From Avipropionibacterium sp050157065 (GTDB taxonomy: Bacteria > Actinomycetota > Actinomycetes > Propionibacteriales > Propionibacteriaceae), in the NCBI GenBank assembly GCA_050157065.1, contig CP189573.1: 64,000 nucleotides of DNA; one strand, 5' to 3'. Below the pieces are notes generated by a model. It was not told the origin of the DNA. It saw only the letters and a program-made list of their open reading frames with translations, and made no database searches. A program made the position numbers and the translations under genes. This document shows, piece by piece, positions 8,229 through 16,505 of the stretch (within the stretch, counting starts at the first letter, position 1; every line of letters begins with the position of its first letter).

Positions 8229-10350
8229 CCTGCTTCGCCAAGCGAAGCAGGAGAACCCCGAGCTCGGCGCGGAGATCGAGAAAGAGGTGCGACACCTCCA
8301 GAACCGGCGCGCGTTCGGCCTCAACTTCGAGCGACACCGCCCCGAGGCGGTGGACCTGTACGGGCGACCCGTGCGACGCGGCGACAAGGTGCGGATGCTG
8401 CCGCCTCGTGGGGAGACGAAGTCGCCGGACACCCGGTTGTGGGTCGTCACCGGCGCCAAGGAAGTCGATGGCTCCCGCGTGGCTGAACTGAAGGATCGAC
8501 GCTCCGACGAGACGTCGAAGTACCCGATCGATGACTTGGTCGTGGTTGCTGAGGAGAACGACGTCATCTACCCGGGCCTGGTCAGCACCGGGAAGGTGGA
8601 GCAGGGCGGCGACAAGCCCTACCATACGGTGATCAACGCTGAGAACCTGCACGCACTTAAGGCGCTGCTGTACACACATCGGGGCAGGATCGACTGCATC
8701 TACATCGACCCACCGTATAATACGGGGGCAAAGGACTGGAAGTACAACAACGATTACGTCGAGCCTGAGGATCAGTATCGACACTCCAAGTGGCTCGCCT
8801 TCATGGAGCGACGGCTGCTGTTGGCGAAGGAGTTGCTGAATCCGGCTGACTCGGTCCTCATCGTCACGATCGACGAGAAGGAGTATCTTCGTCTAGGACT
8901 CCTCTTGGAGCAGGTATTCCCAGACGCAAGAATTCAAATGTCTTCAGTTGTGATCAACTCCCAAGGAACTCCTCGCAACACGTCATTCTCTCGCGTCGAT
9001 GAGTACGTCTTCACCGTGCAGCTTGGGGACTCGCGAATTGATTGGTCGTCCGATGATATGCTGGCTGCTTATGATTCGCGGAAGGAAGCTCACAGTCCGC
9101 AGGTTTGGTATCCATTGATCCGTAGCGGAACAGATCCTTTTCGAGAGAATGCGCCGAATCAATTTTACCCGATCTTTGTCGATCCCCTGAATCTTCGGAT
9201 AGAATCGACTGGAGCCCCGCTTCCGTTGCACGTGTCGAGGGACACGGTGGCGCCACCAGAGCCCCGCTTGGAGACTGTCTGGCCGATTCTTGGTTCTGGC
9301 CGAGAGAGTCGATGGCAATTGAGTAGGGATTCATTTGAATCATATCTTAGGAACGGATATGTGCGCGCTGGACGCATTGGCCGAGGCGGCGTTCGTGCGA
9401 TAACCTACCTCCGCCGCGGAACAATCGCTCGGATAGAGCGTGGCGAGATAGGCATCGAGGGTTTCGACCAAAGAGGGGCGGTGGAGCTTTCGTTGGGTGA
9501 CTTGGGAATGAAGTTGCGAGCGCCTAAAACCATCTGGAACCGCACGGCTCACGAAGCTGGTGAGTATGGAAGCAAGCTGCTCAGAAGAATGATGCCGGAC
9601 CGGAAATTTCCCTTCCCGAAATCTCTCTACGTTGTCGAGGATTCACTTAGATACTTCGTCAAGACGAAGTCGCAGGCAATCGTACTCGACTTCTTTGCTG
9701 GTTCGGGCACGACCGCACATGCGGTTGCCAGGTTGAACCATCAGGACGGTGGCCTGCGACAATGTATTTCGATAACTAACAATGAGGTTTCAGAAAATGA
9801 ACAAGTTGATTTGCGAAATCGTGGATTGCGACCAGGTGACTTAGGCTGGAATGATCGAGGCATCTGTGACCATGTGACAAAGCCCCGCATCGAGGCTGCG
9901 ATCACGGGCCGAACACCGGACGGTGATCCGATCAAGGGTGACTACAAGTTCACTGACGAGTTCCCGATGGCAGATGGATTCGAAGAGAATGCGGAGTTCT
10001 TCACGCTCACATACGAGGCCCCTTTAGTTGTCGCCTCGCACCACGCCTTCGGTCGCATAGCTCCACTCCTCTGGATGCGAGCGGGGTCACAAGGCCTGCG
10101 GATCGAGTCGCTGGACGCCGGGTGGGACGTCGCGGACGTGTACGGCGTGATCGAGGCGCTCGACCACCTGGGTGACTTCGTAGACGCGATCGCAGCGAAG
10201 CCGGACGTGCGGATCGCGTACGTCATTACCGACGACGAACGTCAGTTCACCGCAGCGTGCGCGGCGCTCCCAGAACACGTGGAACCCGTCAGGCTCTACG
10301 AGAGTTACTTGCGCAACTTCAGGATCGATGCTGCGAGGAGTGCGCGATGA
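8212..10350 (+). CDS. Type III-like adenine DNA methyltransferase (Mod, beta class)
   Basis: 712 residues from ATG 8212 behind AAGGAG. The catalytic DPPYNTG lies at about 166-172 and the SAM-binding FAGSG at about 494-498. This order (motif IV, then a long specificity region, then motif I) is that of beta-class N6-adenine methyltransferases of type III systems. The product would methylate one strand of a short asymmetric site and provide specificity for the Res partner. Bases 8,900-9,700, covering the target-recognition region, are visibly poorer in GC and richer in A/T-ending codons than both flanks, as expected if the recognition domain was swapped in. The stop overlaps the Res start (ATGA). 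Confidence 0.85.
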   Translation: MSRLSDLLRQAKQENPELGAEIEKEVRHLQNRRAFGLNFERHRPEAVDLYGRPVRRGDKVRMLPPRGETKSPDTRLWVVTGAKEVDGSRVAELKDRRSDETSKYPIDDLVVVAEENDVIYPGLVSTGKVEQGGDKPYHTVINAENLHALKALLYTHRGRIDCIYIDPPYNTGAKDWKYNNDYVEPEDQYRHSKWLAFMERRLLLAKELLNPADSVLIVTIDEKEYLRLGLLLEQVFPDARIQMSSVVINSQGTPRNTSFSRVDEYVFTVQLGDSRIDWSSDDMLAAYDSRKEAHSPQVWYPLIRSGTDPFRENAPNQFYPIFVDPLNLRIESTGAPLPLHVSRDTVAPPEPRLETVWPILGSGRESRWQLSRDSFESYLRNGYVRAGRIGRGGVRAITYLRRGTIARIERGEIGIEGFDQRGAVELSLGDLGMKLRAPKTIWNRTAHEAGEYGSKLLRRMMPDRKFPFPKSLYVVEDSLRYFVKTKSQAIVLDFFAGSGTTAHAVARLNHQDGGLRQCISITNNEVSENEQVDLRNRGLRPGDLGWNDRGICDHVTKPRIEAAITGRTPDGDPIKGDYKFTDEFPMADGFEENAEFFTLTYEAPLVVASHHAFGRIAPLLWMRAGSQGLRIESLDAGWDVADVYGVIEALDHLGDFVDAIAAKPDVRIAYVITDDERQFTAACAALPEHVEPVRLYESYLRNFRIDAARSAR

Positions 10351-12941
10351 AGTTCAAGCTGAAGGACTACCAATCTGAGGCTGTGGCGCTTCTGCTGGAG
10401 CGGCTGGAGCGCGCCCAGTCCGACTACATCGCCGACGGGACTCGGTCGTCGGTCAGCCTGTGCGCCACCACGGGCGCGGGCAAGACCGTCATGTCCGTGT
10501 CCGTCATCGAGGCGCTGTTCTACGGTGACGACGAGTTCGAGCCCGACGACGGTGCGGTTGTCGTGTGGTTCTCGGACGACCCGTCGTTGAACGAGCAAAC
10601 GAGGAACCGGCTGATGGAGTCGTCGGACAAGTTGACGCTGTCCGACTTGGTCACCATCGAGTACCCGTTCGCGCGCACGGAGCTCGAGCCGGGGAAGGTG
10701 TACTTCCTGAACACGCAGAAGCTGACGAAGTCGTCGAAGCTCACGCGCGGCCAAGTGGACTCGGCAGACTCAGACCGGCTCGAGCCCTTCCAGCAGCCGG
10801 ACGACCAGGTCGCCAACATCTGGCAGATCCTCCGCAACACGATCCAGGCCGACGGCCGGACGCTCTACCTGTTCCTGGACGAGGCGCACCGCGGCTTCGG
10901 CACTAAGGCCACGCGGGACAAGGGCACGATCGTACGGCGGCTCGTCAACGGCAGTGACGCGTCCCCGCCCGTACCGATCGTCATCGGCATCTCCGCGACC
11001 ATCGGCAAGTTCCGCACCGCGATGTCGGACGCGGAGTTTGACGAGCAGCGGCAGTCGCTGCCAGCGGTCACTGTCGATGGGGCCCGGGTCCAGGAGTCAG
11101 GCCTTGTCAAGGACACAGTCGTGCTCGACTTCACGACCGAAGCAGGCGTGTTCGACCGCGCGCTGGTGCGGCGCGCGGCGGAGAAGCTGAAGGCGTCCAC
11201 TGAGGCTTGGCAGGAGTATGCGGCAACGCAGAAGGACCCCGCCGCTCTCGTCACGCCGCTGCTCGTCCTGCAGATCCCCAACAAGCCGGACGCCGATCAA
11301 GTGGGTGACGCGCTCGACGTGATTCGCGAGGTGATCCCCACGATCACCGACGGGTCGGTGCGGCACGTGCTCGGGGAACACTCCGCCCAGGAGTTCGGCA
11401 GTTGGACGATCAACTGGATCGAGCCGCAGTCGGTCCAGGATCGCACCGACGTTCGCGTCCTGGTCGCCAAGGAGGCGATCAGCACAGGCTGGGACTGCCC
11501 GCGGGCTGAGGTGATGGTGTCATTCCGGACGGCCAAGGAACAGGACCACATCACCCAGGTGCTCGGCCGCATGGTGCGTAACCCGCTGGCGCGTCGAGTG
11601 CCCGGCGACGATCGGCTCAACTCGGTCGACTGCCTGCTCCCGTACTTCGACCGCACCGCGGCTGGCAAGGTCGTGAAGCACCTGACCGGCCTCAGCACCT
11701 CGGAATCCGAAGGGGGTCCGACCCCGCTGATCGACGGGAGGGAGACTTTGCCGAACCCGACCATCGGTGACGACGTGTGGGACGCGTGGCGAGCAACGCC
11801 GACGCAGCTGCTGCCGCAGCGGGGCGTGAGGCCAGTCAGTCGTCTCCTTCAGCTCGCCACGAACCTGTCTCGTGACGGGATCCGCCCAGGGGCGGAAGCG
11901 CAAGCCAAGGGGACGATCATCACCGAGCTCGAGGCTCACGCGACCAGGTTCACGTCCGACGTGGACCAGGCGCGCCAGGAGATCCTGACGGTTCACGGCA
12001 TGTCGATCGCGGGGACGACGGGCGAGCACAAGCTGCAGTACGCGGAGTTCGAGATGGAGGCCGACGACCAGGCGGTCCTGCACGCGTTCAGGGAGGCGAC
12101 GAAGGTGCTCGGCGACGCGGCACAGGCGTACCTCGACAAGCACGCGAGGGGTGAGGACGACTTCGACGACCCCGTCCGCACCGCGATGGTCGAGATCGCC
12201 GCGTTGGCGACCGTCCCGAAGATTCGTCATGAGGTCGAGAAGACCGCCAACGCCCTGTTCGACGAGTGGGACCACAAGCACCGCGCGGCAGTCGACAAGC
12301 TGAGCGACCTCCGCCGCACGGAGTATCGGGACGTCAAGTCGCAGGCGCCGGATCCGCAGACGACGCGCCTCTTCCAGCCCCGAACTCGCCTAGAGGACTT
12401 CAAGGTGTTCGACGGCGACACTGTCGTCGACGCGGCGTTGGCCAAGAAGCACCTCATGTCCGACGAGAACGGCGACTTCCCGTTGGCGCGACTGAACGAG
12501 TGGGAACGAGTGGTGCTGCAGGACGAGCTTCAGCGCGACTCCACCGTGGCCTGGTACCGCAACCCGCCCAGATCGGCCGGAGACTCGATCTGCATCGCGT
12601 ACCGCAACGAGCTCGGCAATTGGCGCGGTCTGTACCCGGACTTCATCGTGTTCGACCGGGTCGGTGACAAGGTGATGCCGTCGATCGTGGATCCGCACCG
12701 GTACGACCTACCCGATGCACTGCCCAAGCTGCGAGCGCTCGCCCGGTTCGCCGAGTCACACGGTGACCGGTTCCACCGGATCGAGTCGGTGGTCGTGGTG
12801 GGCGGCAAAGTGCGGCGCCTCGACCTGACGAGCCCCCGGGTCCGCAATGACGTCAAGTACGCCAGCGACGATACCCCTGTCGTCGAGCTGTATCCCGTGC
12901 CGGACGCCCTTCATGTCATTTTCGAGCCTGAGAAGTCGTGA
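10347..12941 (+). CDS. Type III Res-like DEAD/H helicase-nuclease
   Basis: 864 residues from ATG 10347, coupled to Mod by an ATGA overlap. Walker A TTGAGKT at 41-47 (Lys46), DEAH box LDEAHRGFG at about 177-185 and the motif III-like GISATIGK at about 214-221 show an SF2 translocase. Later STGWDCPRAEV and QVLGRMVRNP are the helicase V/VI region. Near the C-terminus YPDFIVFD (763-770) is followed by SIVDPHRYDLPDALPKLRAL, where a type III nuclease would have PD...E-x-K. Here the E-x-K position reads D782-P-H784. The protein is therefore a Res homologue with an altered nuclease core. It would act as the restriction or translocating subunit with Mod. Confidence 0.8.
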   Translation: MKFKLKDYQSEAVALLLERLERAQSDYIADGTRSSVSLCATTGAGKTVMSVSVIEALFYGDDEFEPDDGAVVVWFSDDPSLNEQTRNRLMESSDKLTLSDLVTIEYPFARTELEPGKVYFLNTQKLTKSSKLTRGQVDSADSDRLEPFQQPDDQVANIWQILRNTIQADGRTLYLFLDEAHRGFGTKATRDKGTIVRRLVNGSDASPPVPIVIGISATIGKFRTAMSDAEFDEQRQSLPAVTVDGARVQESGLVKDTVVLDFTTEAGVFDRALVRRAAEKLKASTEAWQEYAATQKDPAALVTPLLVLQIPNKPDADQVGDALDVIREVIPTITDGSVRHVLGEHSAQEFGSWTINWIEPQSVQDRTDVRVLVAKEAISTGWDCPRAEVMVSFRTAKEQDHITQVLGRMVRNPLARRVPGDDRLNSVDCLLPYFDRTAAGKVVKHLTGLSTSESEGGPTPLIDGRETLPNPTIGDDVWDAWRATPTQLLPQRGVRPVSRLLQLATNLSRDGIRPGAEAQAKGTIITELEAHATRFTSDVDQARQEILTVHGMSIAGTTGEHKLQYAEFEMEADDQAVLHAFREATKVLGDAAQAYLDKHARGEDDFDDPVRTAMVEIAALATVPKIRHEVEKTANALFDEWDHKHRAAVDKLSDLRRTEYRDVKSQAPDPQTTRLFQPRTRLEDFKVFDGDTVVDAALAKKHLMSDENGDFPLARLNEWERVVLQDELQRDSTVAWYRNPPRSAGDSICIAYRNELGNWRGLYPDFIVFDRVGDKVMPSIVDPHRYDLPDALPKLRALARFAESHGDRFHRIESVVVVGGKVRRLDLTSPRVRNDVKYASDDTPVVELYPVPDALHVIFEPEKS

Positions 12942-12994
12942 CCCGTTACTGACCGGGTCGACGCTGAGTAGGTGGCAACAGGAGGAGCAGGTGA

Positions 12995-13693
12995 GTGGAG
13001 TCTTCTCACATTCCCGATGCGGATAGCCGACGTAGGGCCGAGCGGCACCCGATTTCCAGTTCACTACGCCAAGCCGCCGGACATGGCCACCGCAAGGCGA
13101 TGAAGCGGATCGCCCAACTGCACTTCTGGCGGGGCGAGATTCAGGCACAGCGCTACTGGCTGGGACTGCTGGCAGACGTCGGGGATCCTCGGGCCGCCAC
13201 GCTCCTCGTCATCAGCTATATCCGGAATTCACCCACCGATCTGGTTGCTGCCCGGAGCGTTTGTAGCCGGGTCAGTTCGGTGAGCCCTCACCGGGCTCAC
13301 GACCTGCTGCGTGACGTCAACGTTGTCGACTGGGAACGCGCTGCGCGGTCCACGTTCGGGACGCAGCGTTCAGGCGCCAGCCGGGGCTACGTCACCCTGG
13401 TGGGCCCGATCTGGGACACCGACGTGGTGCTCGCTGGTCAGACCACGCCGTTGGCCATGGTCTACCTCCGTCCGGGAAGCAGTCATGACGAGGAGGGAAT
13501 TTGGAGGGGCATGCCCGACCTCGGCTGGTTGGTTGTCCTGCTGGTCGCTGAACCGACTGGGCTTGATCCCCACGACCGTGTGCTCGAGGTGCTCATCGAT
13601 CCGTGGGAGCCGCGCATGGACGACGTGGTGGCCACGGTGTGCGGGTGGCTGGGCGAGCAAGGGATGGACATGCCACATGCGAGGCGTCCATGA
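12995..13693 (+). CDS. Unknown 232-residue protein downstream of the Res gene
   Basis: GTG 12995 sits 7 bases after GGAGGAG. The N-terminal half is helical and alanine-rich (AMKRIAQLHFWRGEIQAQRY then WLGLLADVGDPRAATLL), resembling one or two Sel1/TPR-like helix pairs. The C-terminal half is mixed alpha/beta with tryptophans (GPIWDTDVVL, GIWRGMPDLGWLVVLLVAE). I recognise no catalytic motif or family. It lies on the same strand 53 bp after the Res gene and 77 bp before the next gene, so it may belong to the defence island as cargo or accessory. That is inference from position only. Confidence 0.6.
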   Translation: MESSHIPDADSRRRAERHPISSSLRQAAGHGHRKAMKRIAQLHFWRGEIQAQRYWLGLLADVGDPRAATLLVISYIRNSPTDLVAARSVCSRVSSVSPHRAHDLLRDVNVVDWERAARSTFGTQRSGASRGYVTLVGPIWDTDVVLAGQTTPLAMVYLRPGSSHDEEGIWRGMPDLGWLVVLLVAEPTGLDPHDRVLEVLIDPWEPRMDDVVATVCGWLGEQGMDMPHARRP

Positions 13694-13770
13694 TGTCGGG
13701 AGTTGTTCGGTCCCGAAACTGTCAGACCCTTCTGGGACGATTCTCTCAGGGACGAAAGAGGGGGAAGACC

Positions 13771-14625
13771 ATGGACGACAACGATCAAGATCAGATCGGA
13801 AACAACGACTCCGCTTGGGAGACGTTCGAACTTCGAGTCGCGGCTCTGATGTCCACGATGGCGGATGGTGGGAAATTCACCTTGTGTCAGCCGTGTGGCG
13901 ACGGCTCCAGCGATGAGCTCACCGTCGAGGCGGCTGAGGGGCTCGCGACCGTGACGATCGCTTCGCCGGCGACCGGGATCACCACCCTGGAGTTCGACGC
14001 GGCGAATCCGGACGGGCCCAACGGCCGTGGCTTTGCCGTGAGCGAGGTGCTGGTCGAGCTGATTCGCGCCGAGGGCGGACTGTCGCACCCGTCGCTGTTG
14101 ACGGTCATTGCGCCTCCGCCGCTGCGGGATCGGATCGGGGTGCTCGGGCTGGCGGATCGGTTCGCAGTGGGCGAGGATCACGTCGTGGTGCCGGAGGACG
14201 ACACCGAAGGTGCGCTCTGGGTGTCCGGGTACGCCATGTTGCACGCGGCGGTGCACGATCACCTGCGGGATCGATTCGGCCCGGAGGTCGAGCCGTGGGC
14301 CGACGGCGTCTTCCGGGTCCGGATCGGCCCGGTGGGGCTGCGGGTGAAGGTGGCCAAGGATCAGCCCGCGATCCACCTCGTTGCCCCGTCGGTGTTCGGG
14401 GTCCACTCGCGCGAGCAGACCGACACCGAGCTGAACGTCGCCAACCGCAACAGTTGCTGGGTGCGTTGGTCACGTCGCCAGAAGGTGGTGTGGCAGGAGC
14501 TCTCGCTGCCTGCACGACCCTTCGTGCCGTCCCAGTTCGACGCGATGCTCGACCTGTTCGTGGAGGCGTGTGTCACCACTCGCCCGGACCTGGCCGACCG
14601 ACTCTCCGGGCAGGTGGCGCGATGA
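13771..14625 (+). CDS. YbjN-like / chaperone-fold protein of unknown function
   Basis: 284 residues from ATG 13771, preceded by a purine-rich stretch. The N-terminus is very acidic (MDDNDQDQIGNNDSAWETFE). The C-terminal third (LNVANRNSCWVRWSRRQKVV, LPARPFVPSQFDAMLDLFVE) resembles YbjN / type III secretion chaperone-like folds, which often act as protein-binding modules. There are no membrane segments and no catalytic signature. The stop overlaps the start of the ADP-ribosylglycohydrolase gene (ATGA), so the two are co-translated and may form a pair. The family assignment is weak. Confidence 0.6.
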   Translation: MDDNDQDQIGNNDSAWETFELRVAALMSTMADGGKFTLCQPCGDGSSDELTVEAAEGLATVTIASPATGITTLEFDAANPDGPNGRGFAVSEVLVELIRAEGGLSHPSLLTVIAPPPLRDRIGVLGLADRFAVGEDHVVVPEDDTEGALWVSGYAMLHAAVHDHLRDRFGPEVEPWADGVFRVRIGPVGLRVKVAKDQPAIHLVAPSVFGVHSREQTDTELNVANRNSCWVRWSRRQKVVWQELSLPARPFVPSQFDAMLDLFVEACVTTRPDLADRLSGQVAR

Positions 14626-16331
14626 AGCTCACCGCAGCACAGACCGACCGCGCCATCGGCACCCTCGTCGGCGCCGCGGCGGGCGACGCCCTCGGCGCGG
14701 GGTACGAGTTCGGCTCGGCCGTGATCGACGGCCGCCCGGCCATGATCGGCGGCGGTCTCGGCGGGTTCGCCCCAGGGGAGTGGACCGACGACACCGCCCA
14801 GACCTACGCCATTGCCGAGGTGGCCGCCACCGGAGCCGACCTGCGCGACGAGGCAGCACTGGACGCGATCGCCGGACGCTTCGCCGACTGGTACGCCAGC
14901 CGCCCGCCCGACGTCGGCATCCTCACCCGGCAGGTGCTCGGGGCCGCCGGTCGTCAGCCGAGCGCCGCCGACGTACGCGACGTCGCGCGGCGGGTCCACG
15001 AGTCGTCCGGACGCTCCGGCGGCAACGGCACCCTGATGCGGACGGCAGCGGTCGCGCTGGCCCATCTGGGGGACCCGGTCGCGATCGTCGAGGCAGCCAC
15101 GGCGGTGGCCGCTCTCACCCACCACGACCCGGTCGGTGGCGAGGCGAGTGCGCTGTGGTGCCTGGCGATCAGCCACACCGTCATCGAGGGTGAGCTCCCC
15201 GGCATGGCGGCGTTGGTCGAGCACCTGCCAGCCTCCCGTCGGGAGTTCTGGATGTCGGCGGTCGAGAAGGCCGAGTCGGCCGAGCCGGCGACGTTCTCCA
15301 GCAACGGCTACGTCGTCGGTGCGTTCCAGGCGGCCTGGTCGTCGATCGTGCACACTCCCGTGCCCGAGGCCCCCCCGGCTGACGGTTCCTTCGGCTGCGA
15401 GCACCTCGTTGCAGGTCTTGAGACCGCGATCGCGATCGGTCACGACACCGACACCGTCGCCAGTATCGCCGGCTCGCTGCTCGGTGCGCGCTGGGGCTAC
15501 TCCGCCATCCCGTGGCAGTGGCGTCGCATCCTGCACGGCTGGCCGGGCGGCACCGCGAAATCCCTTGCTGACCTCGCGGTTCTGGCGATCCGCGGCGGCA
15601 AGCCCGACTCCCACGGCTGGCCGACGATCGAGCGTCTCGACTACACCAGCTGGTCCGGCCACGACTCGTACGCGGTGCATCCTCACGACCCGGCCGTGCG
15701 GTTGTCCGGTGCAGCCGCCCTGGACGATCTTCCCAGCGACGTGACCGCCGTCGTGTCGCTGGCGCGGCTGGGCACCAAGCAGGTGCCCGAGCACGTCGAG
15801 CACGCCGAGTTCCGGATCATCGACACCGACAACGCCGACAACCCCAACCTCACCTACGCGATCGACGACGCGGCCCGTGCCGTCAAGACCCTGCGCGACG
15901 AGGGGCACGTGGTCCTGCTGCACTGCGTAGCGGCGCAGAGCCGTACGCCGTCGGTCGCGGCCCGGTACGGCGTGCTGCTCGGCCACACAGTCGAGGAGTC
16001 GATCCGCGACGTCGTGTCGGCTCTACCGGCCGCCAACCCCCGACCGGATCTGATCGCCGCGGTGCGGAGCCTCGGAGATCCGCCGTACCAGATCGACCTG
16101 GAAGCACTGGGCGATGCGGTCAACCGGCTCACCTGCCCCCAGTGCGGCTCCTCGGAGACGATCGTCCGGGTCTGGGGCATGCCGACACCGGACCTGTACG
16201 AGTTCGCCCACAGCGTCGACTGGATGACCATCGAGGGGTGTGTCGAGCTGCTCGATGCATGGGACCTGGGCTGTGAGACGTGCGGCTATCGCCGCTTGGT
16301 GGCAGAGAGTTACGGCATCGATGTGGAGTGA
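14622..16331 (+). CDS. ADP-ribosylglycohydrolase fused to a DSP-like phosphatase and a zinc ribbon
   Basis: 569 residues from ATG 14622. Domain 1 (about 1-325) is an ADP-ribosyl hydrolase of the DraG/ARH type: WTDDT at 54-58 and GHDTDT at 273-278 are the two magnesium-binding signatures. Domain 2 (about 345-490) carries HCVAAQSRT, a C-x5-R phosphatase loop with Cys435 and Arg441, as in dual-specificity phosphatases. Domain 3 has CPQC at 505-508 and CETC at 551-554, a zinc ribbon. The predicted role is removal of ADP-ribose from a macromolecule, coupled to a phosphatase or phosphoryl-binding function. It is co-translated with the YbjN-like gene. The partner ADP-ribosyltransferase is not visible in the window. 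Confidence 0.8.
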   Translation: MKLTAAQTDRAIGTLVGAAAGDALGAGYEFGSAVIDGRPAMIGGGLGGFAPGEWTDDTAQTYAIAEVAATGADLRDEAALDAIAGRFADWYASRPPDVGILTRQVLGAAGRQPSAADVRDVARRVHESSGRSGGNGTLMRTAAVALAHLGDPVAIVEAATAVAALTHHDPVGGEASALWCLAISHTVIEGELPGMAALVEHLPASRREFWMSAVEKAESAEPATFSSNGYVVGAFQAAWSSIVHTPVPEAPPADGSFGCEHLVAGLETAIAIGHDTDTVASIAGSLLGARWGYSAIPWQWRRILHGWPGGTAKSLADLAVLAIRGGKPDSHGWPTIERLDYTSWSGHDSYAVHPHDPAVRLSGAAALDDLPSDVTAVVSLARLGTKQVPEHVEHAEFRIIDTDNADNPNLTYAIDDAARAVKTLRDEGHVVLLHCVAAQSRTPSVAARYGVLLGHTVEESIRDVVSALPAANPRPDLIAAVRSLGDPPYQIDLEALGDAVNRLTCPQCGSSETIVRVWGMPTPDLYEFAHSVDWMTIEGCVELLDAWDLGCETCGYRRLVAESYGIDVE

Positions 16332-16381
16332 ACGGACACATCAAGTGTCGACAGTAGTCTGTGATCTGCGAAGCTGCTTCG

Positions 16382-16498
16382 TCACCCATGTTCGTACCAG
16401 TGGGCCGCGCCTCTGGCAGGGCCGCCTGACAGGATCGCACAGGCCATGATCGCGACGTTCTTCGCGAACTGCTGTGCGACCCTGTCGTGGCGATGAGA
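16382..16498 (-). other. Short coherent reading frame after the dynamin gene, possible gene remnant
   Basis: Downstream of the HTH-dynamin stop, one minus-strand frame reads HRHDRVAQQFAKNVAIMACA, then a Gly-rich stretch and HWYEHG before TGA at 16382. It looks more protein-like than chance but has no start codon of its own. It may be the C-terminal scrap of a lost gene. I cannot name the family. Confidence 0.2.
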
Positions 16499-16505
16499 CC
16501 TGACG

